Shown piece after piece: positions 1 to 15,000 of a stretch of DNA of 64,000 bases. The stretch lies in the NCBI RefSeq assembly GCF_030867145.1, contig NC_134418.1, positions 7,994,802 through 8,058,801 on the forward strand, read 5' to 3'. The first letter of the stretch is position 1; every line of letters starts with the position of its first letter. Source of the DNA: Opisthocomus hoazin. Taxonomy: Eukaryota; Chordata; Aves; Opisthocomiformes; Opisthocomidae. The position numbers and the translations under genes are program-made. The notes under the pieces are model-generated. The model did not search any database, had not been told where the DNA came from, and worked only from the letters and a program-made list of their open reading frames with translations.

Positions 1-3000
1 ACACATCAGCACAATTCTTGCCATGGGCATTTAGTGGGCTGTTGGATATCACGACAGTGTGAGCTGCCAAACAGCTTTGAAATGTAGGCCCAAGAGCCAG
101 CTGATCACACCTAGACCTGAGATCATGGAACCATTTGGATCTGATTGTATTCCCACTTTCTTCTCTTCAGCAAGAAAACATTGCAGATTCCTCATGTGAA
201 GGAAGGGGGCAGCCGTCGCTGTTGCTCGTGAAAATCAGTCATGGGAAAAGAGCTGGGAGTTCATGAGTAGTAAGAGTGATTATATATTGTCGCATTAAAA
301 TGTGTTCTTCTCTTGGGCAAAACACACACTTTGAGGGAGTGAAAAGAAATAATGTCCCTCCTGAGGAAAGCATGAAGTCTTTCCTGAAGACACCATAGTT
401 TTTCTTTAAACGGTGTGTCCAGATCAAATAATTTTGAACTTTCTTTGCAAAAGCAGGAAGGAATCAGATGTAGGAAGCATTCACTGCATGGAAATAAGAG
501 GTTTTGCACAGCTTGGTTGAGTTCTTTCCTCCACTCCCTTCTCCTGCCAGATCCTCCTGAAAAGAGCTAAAATAATGATCTCATGAGACTATCTATTACC
601 AACAGTTTATTACACTAATTTGAATGGGATTCTTGCTTTCACTTTAAAAATCGAGATGGTTTTGCCATGCATGAATGATTTCATATTTGTTATAAAAACA
701 CAGCGCTGTGGGAATGTGTCATTTCAGTAACAAACTACCTTTCACCAACATTATTGGTCCCTTTCATATTATAGTTAGAATCACTTTCTTATTTTATTTT
801 AAAAGACTAGAAAGTTTCACAGAGTACTTAGAAGTTCCCTCCTGCTGAGCTGCTCTCGACTTCTTGCTTAGAAGCTGGGTCAGACAGTATGATGGGACAG
901 AATTACGTCCGACAGACTGATCTTCGTTGTTAGCTTCTATTTTTATTACTGGGGCAATATTTCCTTATAAATTTGCAGAAACACAACTGTGTTCAAAACT
1001 CTTCTTTCAGACATTTACCAATTTATAAGTAGTTTGTAATCTGTAATTGTAAAATAGTCCTTTTTTTCCCCTGGAGATATTGGTATTTTGTAGTAGAATT
1101 TTGCATGTCTGTGCAAGATCTTGTACATGTATGCACACAAGGACCTACTGTTGCATGATTTGCTTTAGAATGGAAAATTTCCCATAAATGTAAATTAAAC
1201 TATTCACCGCAAGTGAATACAGTACAAACACAATTACATCTAGGTGTTTCTTACATATTTTGGCAAATTCGTAGGTTCTGGTTATCAATTTTATGATGTT
1301 CTGCTCCCATAATAAATAATCTGTGAACCCATTAAAACTGTGTTTCTCATAAGTCATTAACTAGAATAGACCGAGAACATGTGCAAGCATAATCTCCATC
1401 CTAAAGTCACATTCTGTGTATGAAACTTCAGGCTTTTCTATGTGGCCTGTTTGCAATATTCTTGGAACCGAAGGAATTAAAATGTTTGCTATGTATCTGA
1501 GACCTATAAAAGATTGGGTTTGTTGCTCCAAATGTCATATAAGTTTTCCACTCAACAGATTCATCTGAGTTTTCATTCAGTACCTCTCACCATCGGATCC
1601 AAGCGTTAATCTGCTAATCGCCAGCAAAAAGCAACCCCTCCATTTTTAACTTGCTCAAAATTATATGTAGACAAAATATTTTCTGCTAATATAACATCTT
1701 CCAGCTTCAGCCTAAACTTGCAAATGTCAGACCACTTTTATTCTCCTCTACCCTTATATCTACCCATTTTACAGCCACTAGCAGGCAGTTTTTGTTTCCT
1801 TAGCATCCTGCAGCAATTAATCTCCAGACAATTTCATATCCTCTGCCTCTCACATAAAAAAGGTAAAACCACCTTGACAGCGAAAAAAACAGGGGACAGA
1901 AAGGTTACGTGGTTTGCTCAGGGTTGCGCTGGAGCTCTGTGCTGAAGGCATCTGGCAGGAGTGCCAGTGTGGCACTGAAAGCCACCCATCCTTTGGCCAA
2001 TGAATACGAACGTTTTGCAAACACCCATGAATTCAATCAGAGAATAAAGTTGTTCTTCTGGCCAGCAGCATCACGTCTCCTTGCAAAAGAAGCAAATTGC
2101 AGCTTGAATAAAAGCTGGTAGTTGTCAGCACCCCGCGTTCCTGCGCAGCAGCAGAAGTTTCACTCCAGCTTCCAAATACTCCTCCCTCCCTCTCGCCTTC
2201 ATTTGTTTGTGAATATTCATTTGTGAGAACATTTTTACTCTGTTCTGTTTCTGACAAAGCTTGGAGAAGAAGCGTCAGGGATACTACAGCCATCTAGCAC
2301 GCTGTTTACTAAGTAACTCCTCATTACATCCCACTGACTGTTTTCTTTGGAGGGAAACAAACATTCTTACAAATACAGCAGATGACATATGAAATGATAA
2401 AAGTGCCCATTGGGTAAAGGAAAGATCTCCTTTATTCTGAAAAACACGCAGCTTTACAAGTCTAATGTGGAGTGCTGTACGATGCCAGATACATCTGGAA
2501 ACCATCCCAACTATCACTTTGAAACTCTGCCTATTTAAAAGTTTTGGCAGCTTTAATCACAGGCACAAAAGCTTTAGCAAAATTGCTGTTTTAATGGGGC
2601 CAGCTCTGCCAGGAAGCGACAAAGCAACCAACGCCATCTGTTTGCATCTACCCACATTTAATCTGTTAATGTGAGTTAAGCTTACAGTCATCAGCATTGT
2701 TTTACTCGTCTCATTATTTGGCCTAAAAATAAGCTATGGGTCTTATTCATTGCTGAAGTAACTGAAATCAGTACTCTTACACCAGATATAAGTTTGACCC
2801 GATGCTTTTTTGGCCAGAAAAGAAAACGGGAAAAGTTCAGCTCCATATGCCATGAATGCAAGTGAACCCTGGCTAAGCAGACAAATGCCTTTTCTCACAT
2901 AACATTACAAGTTGAGAACTGACTACGCTTGTGGGTCACAGTCACTGTATCCTGAATCTCTGTGGAGTTAAAATACATGGAATAAAAACAAGTTCAAAAG

Positions 3001-6000
3001 ATTTTACTATGTTCCTGTGCTACTATCAAGTTTCTGTCCAATGATCCAACATGCAGTAGCTAAATAAATCCAACTGGCTTCTATTCTACACAAGCCCTAG
3101 GTCCCTCAAGATTTTTTTTCCATATATTTTCCACAGTTATAAAACCTTTAGACAATTGCAATGATAAAACATGAATAAGGGCATTAGTGGCTTCCTTATA
3201 CTTCAGTGCAAAACTTAAAACCATGAATTGATTTGACACTCCAAAGAAAGACTCTGCTGAGAAATGTCAGCTTACATTTGTTGATGTCTTTGTCTACATG
3301 TTAAGAATGGAGTAACCGGGGTTGAGTGTGAACTGCAGGAATCTGGAGCAATTCTCAGGCTTTGATTCTGAGTATGAACTCTAGTTGCTTCTCAGCTCCC
3401 ATATAAAGACTACTGTAGGTATAAATCTCTACTCCCCACCTCCTTATTCCAGCCCCACCTCCCCCCAGTCTTTCCTCATTTTCTAGACTCTGGGACGAAG
3501 ACGCTGCCACGTGGGTTGAAAGGAAGCCAAAGCAAGATCCACCAAGATCCCTGCTGTGGTCAGCACCAGGGTTGTGGGGGTACCTTAAAGCACACTTGTC
3601 CTGCAGTCTAAGGTAGTTTAAAATGCTTCAAAACATCTTGAAGAACATGCAAGGCAAACACCTCTGCCAGCCTATCAGCCTATGTCATGCTCAGGAAGAT
3701 TAGTCGAGACATTTCAAGCAACAGCATGGTCCCATTCACAACACTACTTCTGAGCAGCAACTTCCAAAGGAGGATACAACTGAAAGAGGAAAGTTCATTT
3801 AAAGGGTGATGATCTGTCTGAAAAAAAATGGTGAAGTTTTTCAGATAGGGATGGTGTGAGCTTGGGAGGAACAGATAGCAATATCTTCCTTGGCTGGCAA
3901 CAGCCGTCCTTCCTGCTGGAATATTTAAGCCTAGAAATAGGAAATATTTCATTTTCGATGGTATGAGACTGTACACATGCAAAAGGAGATGGATAGACAG
4001 TGTGTATGTGTTGTTTAACAAGTGCTAACACAAAACAGAGATCTTCAAAGCAAAGGAAGAGAAACTGTAAGCTGTTTAACTCCTCTAGGATCTGGAATAG
4101 GACATTTCTAGCGGATGGAGAAGGAAATTTTCCTGGTTTCCTACTTGCTTCCCACAAATAAGAGTAAATGTGTGTGGAATGTACTGTTCTCCAGCACTTT
4201 TAAACACAGTTTACTACAAGGAAGACGTTAGTTTCATTGGCTGACTATAGACATTCTCCTGCAACAGGGATAATTCTTCACAGTTCCTTGGGCCTTTCAT
4301 GACTGTATTTCTTACTTCTTCAAAAAACTACTTAAGATCACCTATATCCTCTGAGTTAATGGTACAATTTCTTTCTTGTTTTGGGCAGCTTATGTTATGG
4401 TCTCTGAAACCATACTGGATTTAGGGATTTCAGTTCAGTCTTTAGTGGCTCATATATATCACAAAGCTAACACATATCACAGGGCACAGACTAGAACAAA
4501 ACATGTAACTGGGGATGGCATTTCTGTAAAAGCCCGGAGCGCTATAGTCCATTGGCAGGCTAATCTGTCATGACTCAGAATTATTATATTCATAAGTCTA
4601 CACCACACAAACAGAGGACTGATCTAAATGAAATTACTCTGGTTTCATGGCAGTGCTACTTAAATGGCATTATAGTCCATTATCCATGGCCTTGTTCTGG
4701 CTACAAGTGATGACAGACTCTGGTGCCTTGTACCCATTCACTTTCAGTGCTAGAACAATAGGCATAAATGAGTCTGTTTTGTACAGACTTGGTACAGCTT
4801 CATTCATGTGTCTACCTCAGCCTCCTCTCTGGCAAGTACTATATTCTGCTTTTTGATCAAACTTTTTTAATGTATCATTCTGCTCTTTTTTCAACACTGC
4901 ACGTTTTATCTTGTATGCCCGATACTTAATCATTAGGATTTTGCTAAGCTGTGACATGGACAAACATTTCCAGAGTTTTCTGCCACCTTGGTGCCAAGTT
5001 CACAGTGGTTTACAGATTTTAAATTACCATGTTTACTTCACATTTTATTTAAGATATTAGTATATCAGTTTCTGACATTGCAGAATGTTATAGGGTTTAA
5101 CACTGATTTCTCATGAACACAGTAAATCACAGTTCTGAAACCCAGATTACCTCAAGCGTCACTGGGCTGGATGATGCCAAAGTCAGAAGCACTGCCACAC
5201 TCCTGGAGAGCAGCACGGTGGCTGCTGTGTCTGCTCCAGCTCCGACTCACAGCTCTTGCACCAGCCACTGTGGAAAAAAGGGTGCAGAAGAGCAGGTTTA
5301 GGGTAACCTCCAAAACAAATTTCTGCCTAACCCACGAGGCCTAGGCATTAGATTAATCTTGGAAAAAGATGCAGAGTGAAGAGTTATGGAGAATGAGAAA
5401 TGTATTTTTTTATCATTTTAGTTGCATATTATTTTGTCAGTGCAAGAAGAGGGCAGCATGGTAGTGGGGTGGCAGCAGCAGGGGCAAGGGAACACCATGC
5501 AGTAGTTGCATTTAGAAAGGAAAGTACTTATTACTAACAACAAACCCATTTCTGCACTTTGGATGTTATGATGTTGTACAGGAATACACAAATAATTCCC
5601 CTGAACACACTGACATAAACTCTGCTGTCTAACATCCATAAATACAGATCTTAGCCTCCAAATATGAAAAGGGAGATAAACTATGATCCGCTTGATTTTA
5701 AAATAGCAATGTAACAACTGCTATAACAGCCTCTGATATTTATTTTCCAAAGCTAAATCCAGACCACCAGCCATATTTAGCAAGCACTGGAGCATGAGCC
5801 GCCCCTCCAGCGCCGGTTCCTCGGCGCGGGGCTTGAACGACACAGCAATGAATCAGTTACACGCTGCAGACCACGCTCCAGCTGTCTTACAATAAACTAC
5901 GCTGCAGCAGCTCCAGAAGTTCACAGTAGCGGCACTAATTTTTACCAGCTGAGGACTTGAGCCTTTATCTCTTGTTTAGACTTCAGAACAGACCTCAGAT

Positions 6001-9000
6001 ATCTGCAGCGTCCCCTCTAAACAAAGGGCTGATCTTTGGGTTTCCCCACTCTGCCCAGTAGCTCCAAGCTCCAGCCAGTGCAGAGGACCGATTCCCAACA
6101 AGCGACGGGGTGTTTACACGGTTTGCTTGGCCCCCAGGAGGGCGATCTCCCTCGCGCCGCTGTAGCGTGCAGCTCTGGTGACAATTTTCATTTAATACCT
6201 GGAACAATGCTGCCGTGGATGCGGGAGATGGAGTGCCTCCCACATGGGTGCTACTGAAATGAAACTGGCCCCATATGCCAACCTCGCAAAAAAGAGCACT
6301 TTGTTTCTGCCTGGCCTTGGCAAGCTTTTAACCCTGGCTAATTTAACATTAAAGCTACACTAGCTGTCTCGGATCCATATTGTTAAAGCCAGTTGGATAT
6401 GCCAAAACCTACAAAGAGAGCGAGCTTTTTGCCTAAGCAAATAATGCTGACTGTCACTTTGTATCAGGACTTAATCCTGTTAATGAGCTACAGGTGGGGC
6501 AATTTCCCTGATTGAATGCATTTTTCAGAGACCATTTCCATTCACTGTATTGCTTGCTGATAGCCATAAGGTATGCACTGTAATCCTGACTTTGCTCTTA
6601 CTCAGCAGTTCGTTATTTAGAGTGGCTTTTGCCTTTACATGGACTCAACCCTGTTCTCTCTACCACGGCCACAAGCAAATGCCGTTTCTATTTACTGCAG
6701 GGTTTGCAAGCTGCATTCAGGTTTGCACCAGACTGCAGATTCGTATTTTGTGTTGTGGGAAGAGTTTTGGGGAGGTTTCTGCTGGTTTCACACTAGTTCC
6801 ATTCTGAATAATTGAAAATTAATAATTGGAAATTTCATGGGATTAAATTAACAGTAGTGAAAATTAGGTGAAGTCCTTGGTTATTCCACTTTAGATCCTA
6901 AAATCTCACTTTGTGCTGCCCATGGATTGGAGAAGTTTAATCAGAAATGTTATTAATTTTACTAACAAAATATACTTCTGTTTTTCATGTATACTGCTTT
7001 GATTTGATCCCATCACGTTTTCGTGGGTGTAGAAGCAACAAGAGAAAATTTTTCTTTGCTTCTCAAAACAAACGGTTGAATTAATTTCCCTATTTATGCT
7101 ACACGGACATCCTCAGAAGCAAAATCCAGCGCTACCGAATGAAAAGATGCCACCTTACCCCCATGGAAAGTGGGCCAGTAGCTGTTCTTATACTGATTGT
7201 GCTTAGGTGCATCAGGCTGGGTGAGTAGGTCTTTGGCCAAGATTTAGCATGTGACATCCTGGCTTGCTTAGCTCTACTTGTTCTCCAAGGAAGAAAAACA
7301 AAGGGAGAGGAGGCCACCAGGATACCTGTTTACCAGTCCTCTGAATAAGAATTTACTACTTCAGGTAAAACATTTTGTAATTACGATCTTCCTTTTTTGG
7401 TTGACAGGTGGAAACTATGAAAAACCTACATATATTTCAATGAACACAAATTTTTAGAAAATCATCTATCTTGAAAAACTCACCTCTGTTCACTGAAAAC
7501 CAGCTCTGCTGCTGAAAACCACATAAAGATCAATGCTGGCTACAGGCATGGGACCTGCACACCTAACTTCCCTGGGCTGTTTTGCAAACGATTTGCTGCT
7601 TGTTTTTAAACTAAGTACTAGACAAAAAGGGCTATTTTGGGTTAAATGGATAAGCACCTCTTTGAGTACAGGAACTAATAAAAGGCTGACCTCCAGCAGC
7701 CAGCTATCTCATGCTTTGTTTGTTTTTACCTTAATTAGATTAGTGCCGCAGTGCAATTTCACCCTTATTAGACACTAGGAAGGCTACACAATGTAGCGCG
7801 AAGCTCAAGGAAAAGTTCAGACAGAGTTCACAGCTAATTAGCCATCCCGGGCTCCTCATGGCAAAGCAACCTGGATGGTGGAGTGGATTCTTGCGCATCT
7901 GATACGACTGAGCTGCACAGGTGTGGATTTTTACTGTCACCAGCCCACAGGGATTCACTGGTGCCTGAACACCGTTGAATCCAGCTGGTGGCTTTCCCTC
8001 AGTGCTCAGCTAATAAGTTCTGTCTCTCCCCTCCCAGTTTGCACGTAATGTTTATCAGAAAATCACCGAGAACTATGTTAAATATATCAGTTATATGCCA
8101 CGTAAATATTTATGACAGAACAGCATAACGAGGCATAACTGGGACCCCAAGAAAGGATATACATAGCTACTACCATTTAGTATAACTTTTAGTCTGGCTT
8201 TTCTAAATAAATTGTAAAGTTAAAGTGAGTTGTGCTGTTTTATTATTTTTTTAATATTACCTTTATGTTAAATAATCAGACGTTAAACTTGGTACTGTCA
8301 AAATGATAATATGAGGTTTACAGAAAAGAATTGAAACATAACCCCTTCTAATTGTCAAGCAAACTTTTGTATTTGTTGCCTTCCCAGTTATAACAGTCTG
8401 ATTGCCAGAAGTTTGGTTATTTATGAAATTATGTGGTGAAATACGTGCATGTACCTCTTTTTAAACCACCAAAACCCGGGATGTGGGTAGGCACTGTGAA
8501 TGTGGCCAGTGGTGTTTCACCCCTGCTTGACTTTCACATAAATTGTTTCTCTCCCTTCAGTATAAAAAAGACTTGTTGCTCTATTTTAAAAGAAATTCTT
8601 GGCAGCAAATAGTTATATTCCAGGCACCTCTGCCCAAAAACCTTCAAAAAGAATAAAATTCCCTCTTGCTCAGATGGTCGGGCTCACGTACCGCTTCTGC
8701 CCTGCTTGGCTGGGAGTGGCACGAGTGGGAGACCACTGGCTCACGAGCTGTTTGCTGCTGGTCCTTGCTGGAGTAAATTGACTGCTGGGTGCCGGGCTCC
8801 TCTATGGCAAAACCTGGCCCGTGCCCACCGATTTGGCTTTAGCTGTGCTGTGTTAATACTGTCTTTCAGGATCTGCTTATTACTGCTTAAAAGGAAAATG
8901 TAAGAGGTTGTATTTCCTGAATAGTCACAATTTTCATGGTCTCAGGGTATAAAGAATGTGGATTAAACACTATGTAGAATTGGGGAAAATACTTAGCTAG

Positions 9001-12000
9001 TACAGCAATATCTCATTAAATGTGATCTATGCAGTAATATGACATTACATATGGTCTATTCAAACAGTTCAACACTGTTGAATGATAATTCAGGTAAAAT
9101 AAAACATCAATTAGCATATCACAAGAAAGCTCTAAAGCACTCTACATAAATATCCGTGCTTTTTTTTCACTCATAAGGTAATTAATTTTTTGGAAACAGG
9201 CTGCATTTATGATTTTTGGGAACTAAATAAAGCACAGAAGTGATTGCAGTTTATTGCCTTACAAAAACTATTACTCTTTTAACAGTTCTGACAGGCACAG
9301 CTGAGTCTTACAAGAGCTATTCCCTTCCCTCCAACCCTTTTCTTCCCCCTCGAACACCTTGTTGCCGTATCAACAATCAATGTAGAGAATTTGCAGCTAC
9401 CTCAACAGCATATTGCAGGCAGCTGATTTATATCTTTCTCAACTGATTCTCAAAGAACTGGGTATGAATCAACCAATGCAAAGGATGGGAAGGTTTTCAA
9501 TGCGCATGTACTTTATAGACAGTGTACATATATTTGTGACATTTATTTTATAGCTTTTATCTTTAGTGGTAATATTTGTAGCTCCATCATCAATAACCAA
9601 GGTAAGAGTTTTAAGGGAATAGTAGTCTGAAACTGTTTGCTCCAAAGAAAGACAGCTCGAGTTGCGATGCATTAAACTGTTTGCACATATGAAAAATACT
9701 GATGAAGTCACCTCTTTGTCTGAGTGCGTGAGCCAGGACGCGTGGAGGAGCTTTCACTGCCGAAGTATTACAACTATTAATCATAGGCCGTAGGAAAGTC
9801 ACTCTGAGTCTTATGGGAGGAGAAGCGCAGGGCATCACCATGCAAGGACTCCAAAGAGGTTCCCATACACCGGCATGGAGACTACCTTCTGCCCCATCCA
9901 TACATTCCTACAGAGACTGACGAAAGCTGCCAATTTCATCCCACCACTGAGGCTCCTAACTCCTTATTCCTGAACCCCAAAAGGCTGTTGTCTCCTCCAG
10001 CATGCAAAAGGCTTCAGCAGTCCAACGCCTTAGCATTATTATTATTAGCTGGCTGTGATTTGCAGTGTGAAGTAGAGGGACTGAGGCTGGGGTGTGGCTT
10101 GCTAGATTCCAGTTGGGGTTGAACTGGAAATATACAGCAGCTTTCCTTTAAATCTGCTACGACGGTGTCAATATTTACATGAGCAAGTGGAGATACAGAT
10201 CCACCATGCCCACGTGCATCCACAGCAGGGTACCAGTCGTTCAGCTTATGCACACGCACACCCATCCCAGCCTCATGCACTGCCTGCAAAATGTGAATGG
10301 AAGGGATCTTTGACAAAGAAATTACCATGGGGGCTCATGTAATTCTTTTTGGAGGACAATGTTGCATTATCCAGCATATTGTATATGACATAGGTTGTGA
10401 GAACACCAGCTAGGTTAAATGAAAATTCTTACTATATGCAAAAGCTGCTTTATATTTCATTTACACATTTTCCACAAGAACTATTGAAAAGTCTGACAAA
10501 GTGATATATGAGCAAATAAAATGTGAGTTTACTGCATACAGACTCCCACTTTCTGATACATTTTTTCTCAAAGCTCAGTGCCAACTGTTTCCCTTGCCAT
10601 TTTTCTCAGAACTCACTGTGTCAACCAAATGTCATTAATATGCGACTTTCCACACAGACAGATAGTATTGCAATTTTTCAAAATACTAGACTAAGGCTAT
10701 TAAGCATATTGCTTTAAACTTGCACCAGAGTTAGAGGATATGAACGAAGCGTACATTTGGCAGGACTAGCCTTTCCACCACTTATGTCAGTAAGACCTAT
10801 AGCTTGGGAAGATGATGCTTTCTGGAACAGAGCACTAATGTATTTACCATATGCGGTGCTGGAAGCTTTTTACACGCACACTAATAATCTGCAAACTTGG
10901 TAATTTCACACATACAAACTACAGCTCTCTTCTTCTGTTTCAGCGAAGATTTAATGTATGGTGCTGTAACACTACTAGGCTGTGTTACTTTTACCCACAC
11001 ACTCTATAGACTCTATCAAAAAGTTGTGAACAGTAACAGTAACTCTCCTTAGCTTGTGAACGAGTGCAAGTCCTCCACGTTATGAAGGTTATTGGGCTTG
11101 CTTCTTATCCCTTTATCTATTTATTCCTTTGTTTAAAAAGCTACATATTTGTAAAAGTCCCAATAGCCATTACCAGGAACTGCAGAGACTCTAACAGAAG
11201 GGGAAATAAATACATAGAAAGATGGAAAAGCCCACAAAGAAATAAGTAAGGCAATCCAGGTCTGCATATTTATTCCACTAAGAATGATACCAAAGCACAA
11301 AAGACAAGAAGTCTTGACCAGGGACATTGAATCTGTTCTTCTTTCGATATTCCACAGTCTCTTCTTGCTTTAAATGCCTTACAAGATCTATCCACTGCTG
11401 ATGTTGCATGGGCAACAGCAGAAAGGAGAACATGCATGAACATCTAAGTCCACACAAGGAGAAAAGCTGAGCAAAACTGAAACGAGGTTGTTTACATTGA
11501 AAACGTTCCTTGGTGCTCCTGGCTGCCTTTGTTCTTCCTCCCTTTATCCCTCCCTCCGTCTTCCCGCCTTCCCGCCCTCTCCTTCTCCGTCTCCCTTTAT
11601 CCCTCCCTCCGTCTTCCCGCCTTCCCACCCTCTCCTTCTCCGTCCCCAGTTTATAATGCTCCTATGTTACAGGCAACTGCTAACATACCAGCTAACCTAC
11701 AGAGAGCTGGGTCCTGTTTGCAAACATAGGTCAAAAACATAGTTGAGACTGGACTGGGTAATCTCAAATGGCCCATCTGTTCCCAGCTCGCATCGCATGA
11801 AGCCTTGCCTGTCACCACCCGCTGTGACTCCAGGAGCTCTGCCCTGCCTGGTTCAAATCAGTTGAGTTCAGAGGAGCTGGAGATGGCTGAAATGTTTTTT
11901 CACTGTGTTCTGCACAGCCAAATGCATAAAGACGCAGATGTACTTAGACCATCTCCAAAGACAGCTTCTGTTTGGCTCAACACTGAGCTGGACAAGGATG

Positions 12001-15000
12001 TCAAACATGGCTAAAATGTGTGCTCAGTTAAGGCAGGTGCCAGAGAAAGCCGTCAGGAATGTCTAGTGGGACTGATTTCCTCTCCTCTTCTGTGTCGTTT
12101 CCCCCAGATGCCTTAAAGCAGGGATAGACAGCCCTGGATCTTGTTACAGAGACTGCCCTGATAGGAAATACGCTGTACACCTTCTCTGAGAGGCCCCGTG
12201 TTGGTTAGGACAAAATACCGCCTGCAAGGGGTGATTCTCCAGAGTGCCAGAATTGAAGTGGATTCTCTCAGTAGTGTTGATCCTCTGCAGAGGTTTTTTT
12301 TGCATGTGGCCTTGGCAGCACAGCTGGGGTAGGTGTCTGCTTTTAGAGTATTGCGAGGTGGATCAGGACGTGGAACAGCCTCTTTTCCAGCTTTGGTGGC
12401 TTCTGAATAGCACTACGGCAGCAAGGTCAGGGGACTGCGGTTTGCTATGGGCAGGGCTGTGAGGGACCTTTCCCATGTCCTGCACAGAAAAGAAAAGCAG
12501 CTCTTCTCATTTGCAGAATACAAAGAGTTTTCATCTTCTGCTGGTGGCAAAGTGTGAATAACTTGGTATCATAGCTTGTTCACTGACTCCTAACACTGAA
12601 TGGCCTTTAACACACACAGTTGTGTCCTACCCCTTCTCGTCACCCCACAAACATCACCTTGTCCCAAGAAAGTTCTTTCCATATCCCTTCCAGACAACTG
12701 GCACCCTAGTCCCTGGTACTACTGCACTCTTGTGAGCCCTGGACAAACTTTTAGTATCTTTCTAAGCGACAAAGTATCAGGTTTTAGATATAACCAAGGT
12801 AAAAGCTGACCAGAGTTCATGGGGCACGCCAGCCAAAGTTCCTTGGGGCAGGAAATCGCTAAGCTTCTCCATGAAGACATTCAGCAAGTCGATCCTTTTG
12901 TTATGAAGGGCACTGATGCTCATTGGTGCCAATCAGGCAGTTTTCCCTGCAAAGTGTTGTACCAGTCACGGGTTCTCATGATGCAGGCGGTGTAGTGACT
13001 GGATAGTGCTAAAGGCTGCTGGAGCTGACTTGGATATCTAGCATCCCTGAAGGTGCAATATGGAAATGCTCACAGCATGGACAAAAGCAGTGTTCCTCTA
13101 GCCACATGGATGTTTCTGGCCGCACAGAAGAGATTTGTAAGAAGAGTCTGGCACCACAGTACGTGTCGGACCATCAGAATCAGTGTGTGCTCCAGAGGCA
13201 CACAGAGCTATCTACACGCTCAAGTATGTTGGCACTTTTGACACAGAGAATTATCAAATTGCATTTCCTCAGGTCACAAGCAGGTTAAATTCTGGAGGAA
13301 AAACAGGAGTTGTAGATAAGCCGACAGTGCTGCATCTGGATGAGTAATGCCTTTCTTTCCTGACTGCCAGAATGTAAGAGTTCAAAAACAAGTGGTAGCA
13401 ATTTCGCATTTTAATTGGCACAATTGTAGAAAACGCTACTTGGCAAGTATCAGGTATTATGTCTAACAGATGAAGCATTTGTCTGCAACAGACTTCCTTT
13501 GTGCTACAAAGCAATAAATAGACATGATGCTACCTTATATGGTATAAGCATCACCTTGTGAAAAAGATAAGCGATGGCTGTGAAATGAAGCTGAAGTTGG
13601 CAACGATAATGCAAACAAGAGGATACCTTAAGCATTAGTGGTGACCCCATTGCATGAATAGCATGATTCTGACTTGTAATAAAATCTTCTGCTATTGTTT
13701 GTACGTGCATAAACCACCCTTGCAGTGAAATATATACTCTTGAGTTCTCTCCCAGGAAACTGTGCAAGAGAGAAATTAGTGCCATCTTATGACTTAAAGC
13801 CAGAAAGCTGCAGACAGAAACACTGAAAAGAACCTGAGGCCAGTTCAGTCTCTATTTCTGAGCTATACACTAGTCTTACCACCACCATCCTAACTCTGAA
13901 ATCTCCAGCGCCTACTGTGACGGTGCATGGACTCTGTCCTGAGATACTAGTGCGTGGCCAAAGGACTGTGTTATGAAACTATCAGGCCTAAATAATTTCT
14001 TCCTTCACACCACTACTGCTTACCCCACCAGCATGACTAATCTCTGCTTCCATTAATTTTACTGTTCACATTTTTGTGGACTGCTGTATCTGAATTGCTG
14101 TCGTAACTTCCAGTTTAGTTCATTCAGCTCCTCACATTTGTTGCTCATCTTCAGGTGCTTTTCTGATGTTTTCTCTTCAGACTCCACATACTTTTTTGCC
14201 CCTTTTTTTATTACCTACAGCTTTTCTACATAAATTCCAAACTCAAAAGGCCAGAATAGTACAGATTATACTCCACTTACCCAAAAGACTGGTGTGACTA
14301 AACAACTTGGTTTAGAGGTAAGTCAGCACCCTCTGGTGTATCAGTGGTGTACTGCAAATTTTCTTCAAGATCAAAGGGTGTTTGTTACTCATGGAAGCAA
14401 GAGAAGTTCGGTGAAACTGGATGCCTGAGAGATTAATACAGAAACTTTTGTGGTCGTTGGCAGATGGAGGAAACTTCGCTTTCATTCCTTCTCCTCTTCT
14501 TAAAGAAGAAAATACTGAAATAAGTGTTTTCAACATTTTTTTTGAACAAGTGATAAAAGCATTGAACTTGGCAAATTACATTCCTCAAATGGCTTTTTTT
14601 CTTTTCAATTATTTTTTCTAGCAATTATTTTGCATTATATGAGAAACACTTAGATGTAAGTTTTGAAAAATTTCACATTATAATCAGGTCTTTTACTTGC
14701 ATTTTCAAAATTTTCATTTTGTCTGAACTGGGACGCAAGAGGGTGTCATTCAGAGGTATTTCTACTCAGCATGTGTAGCTCCTGTAATCATTTTTTTACA
14801 CTCAAATTACATTCTGTTTTCTCTTCAAAATGCATTTCAAAGCTGTAACATCTTCAAAGATGAGCATTTTTTTTCCTTCAGGATTGGACTGTGGGTTCAG
14901 ATAGATTACGTTAAGTAGAAGACACTACTTGATATTGCTAAGTAGTTAAAAGTAGAAGTAAAATTATATAAATATCCATTTTTACACTACATTTCCCTTC

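Noticed and set aside
3680-4157. Overlapping minus frames of 113 and 120 codons
   Set aside because: Two different frames of the same DNA, with no splice context and no protein family resemblance.
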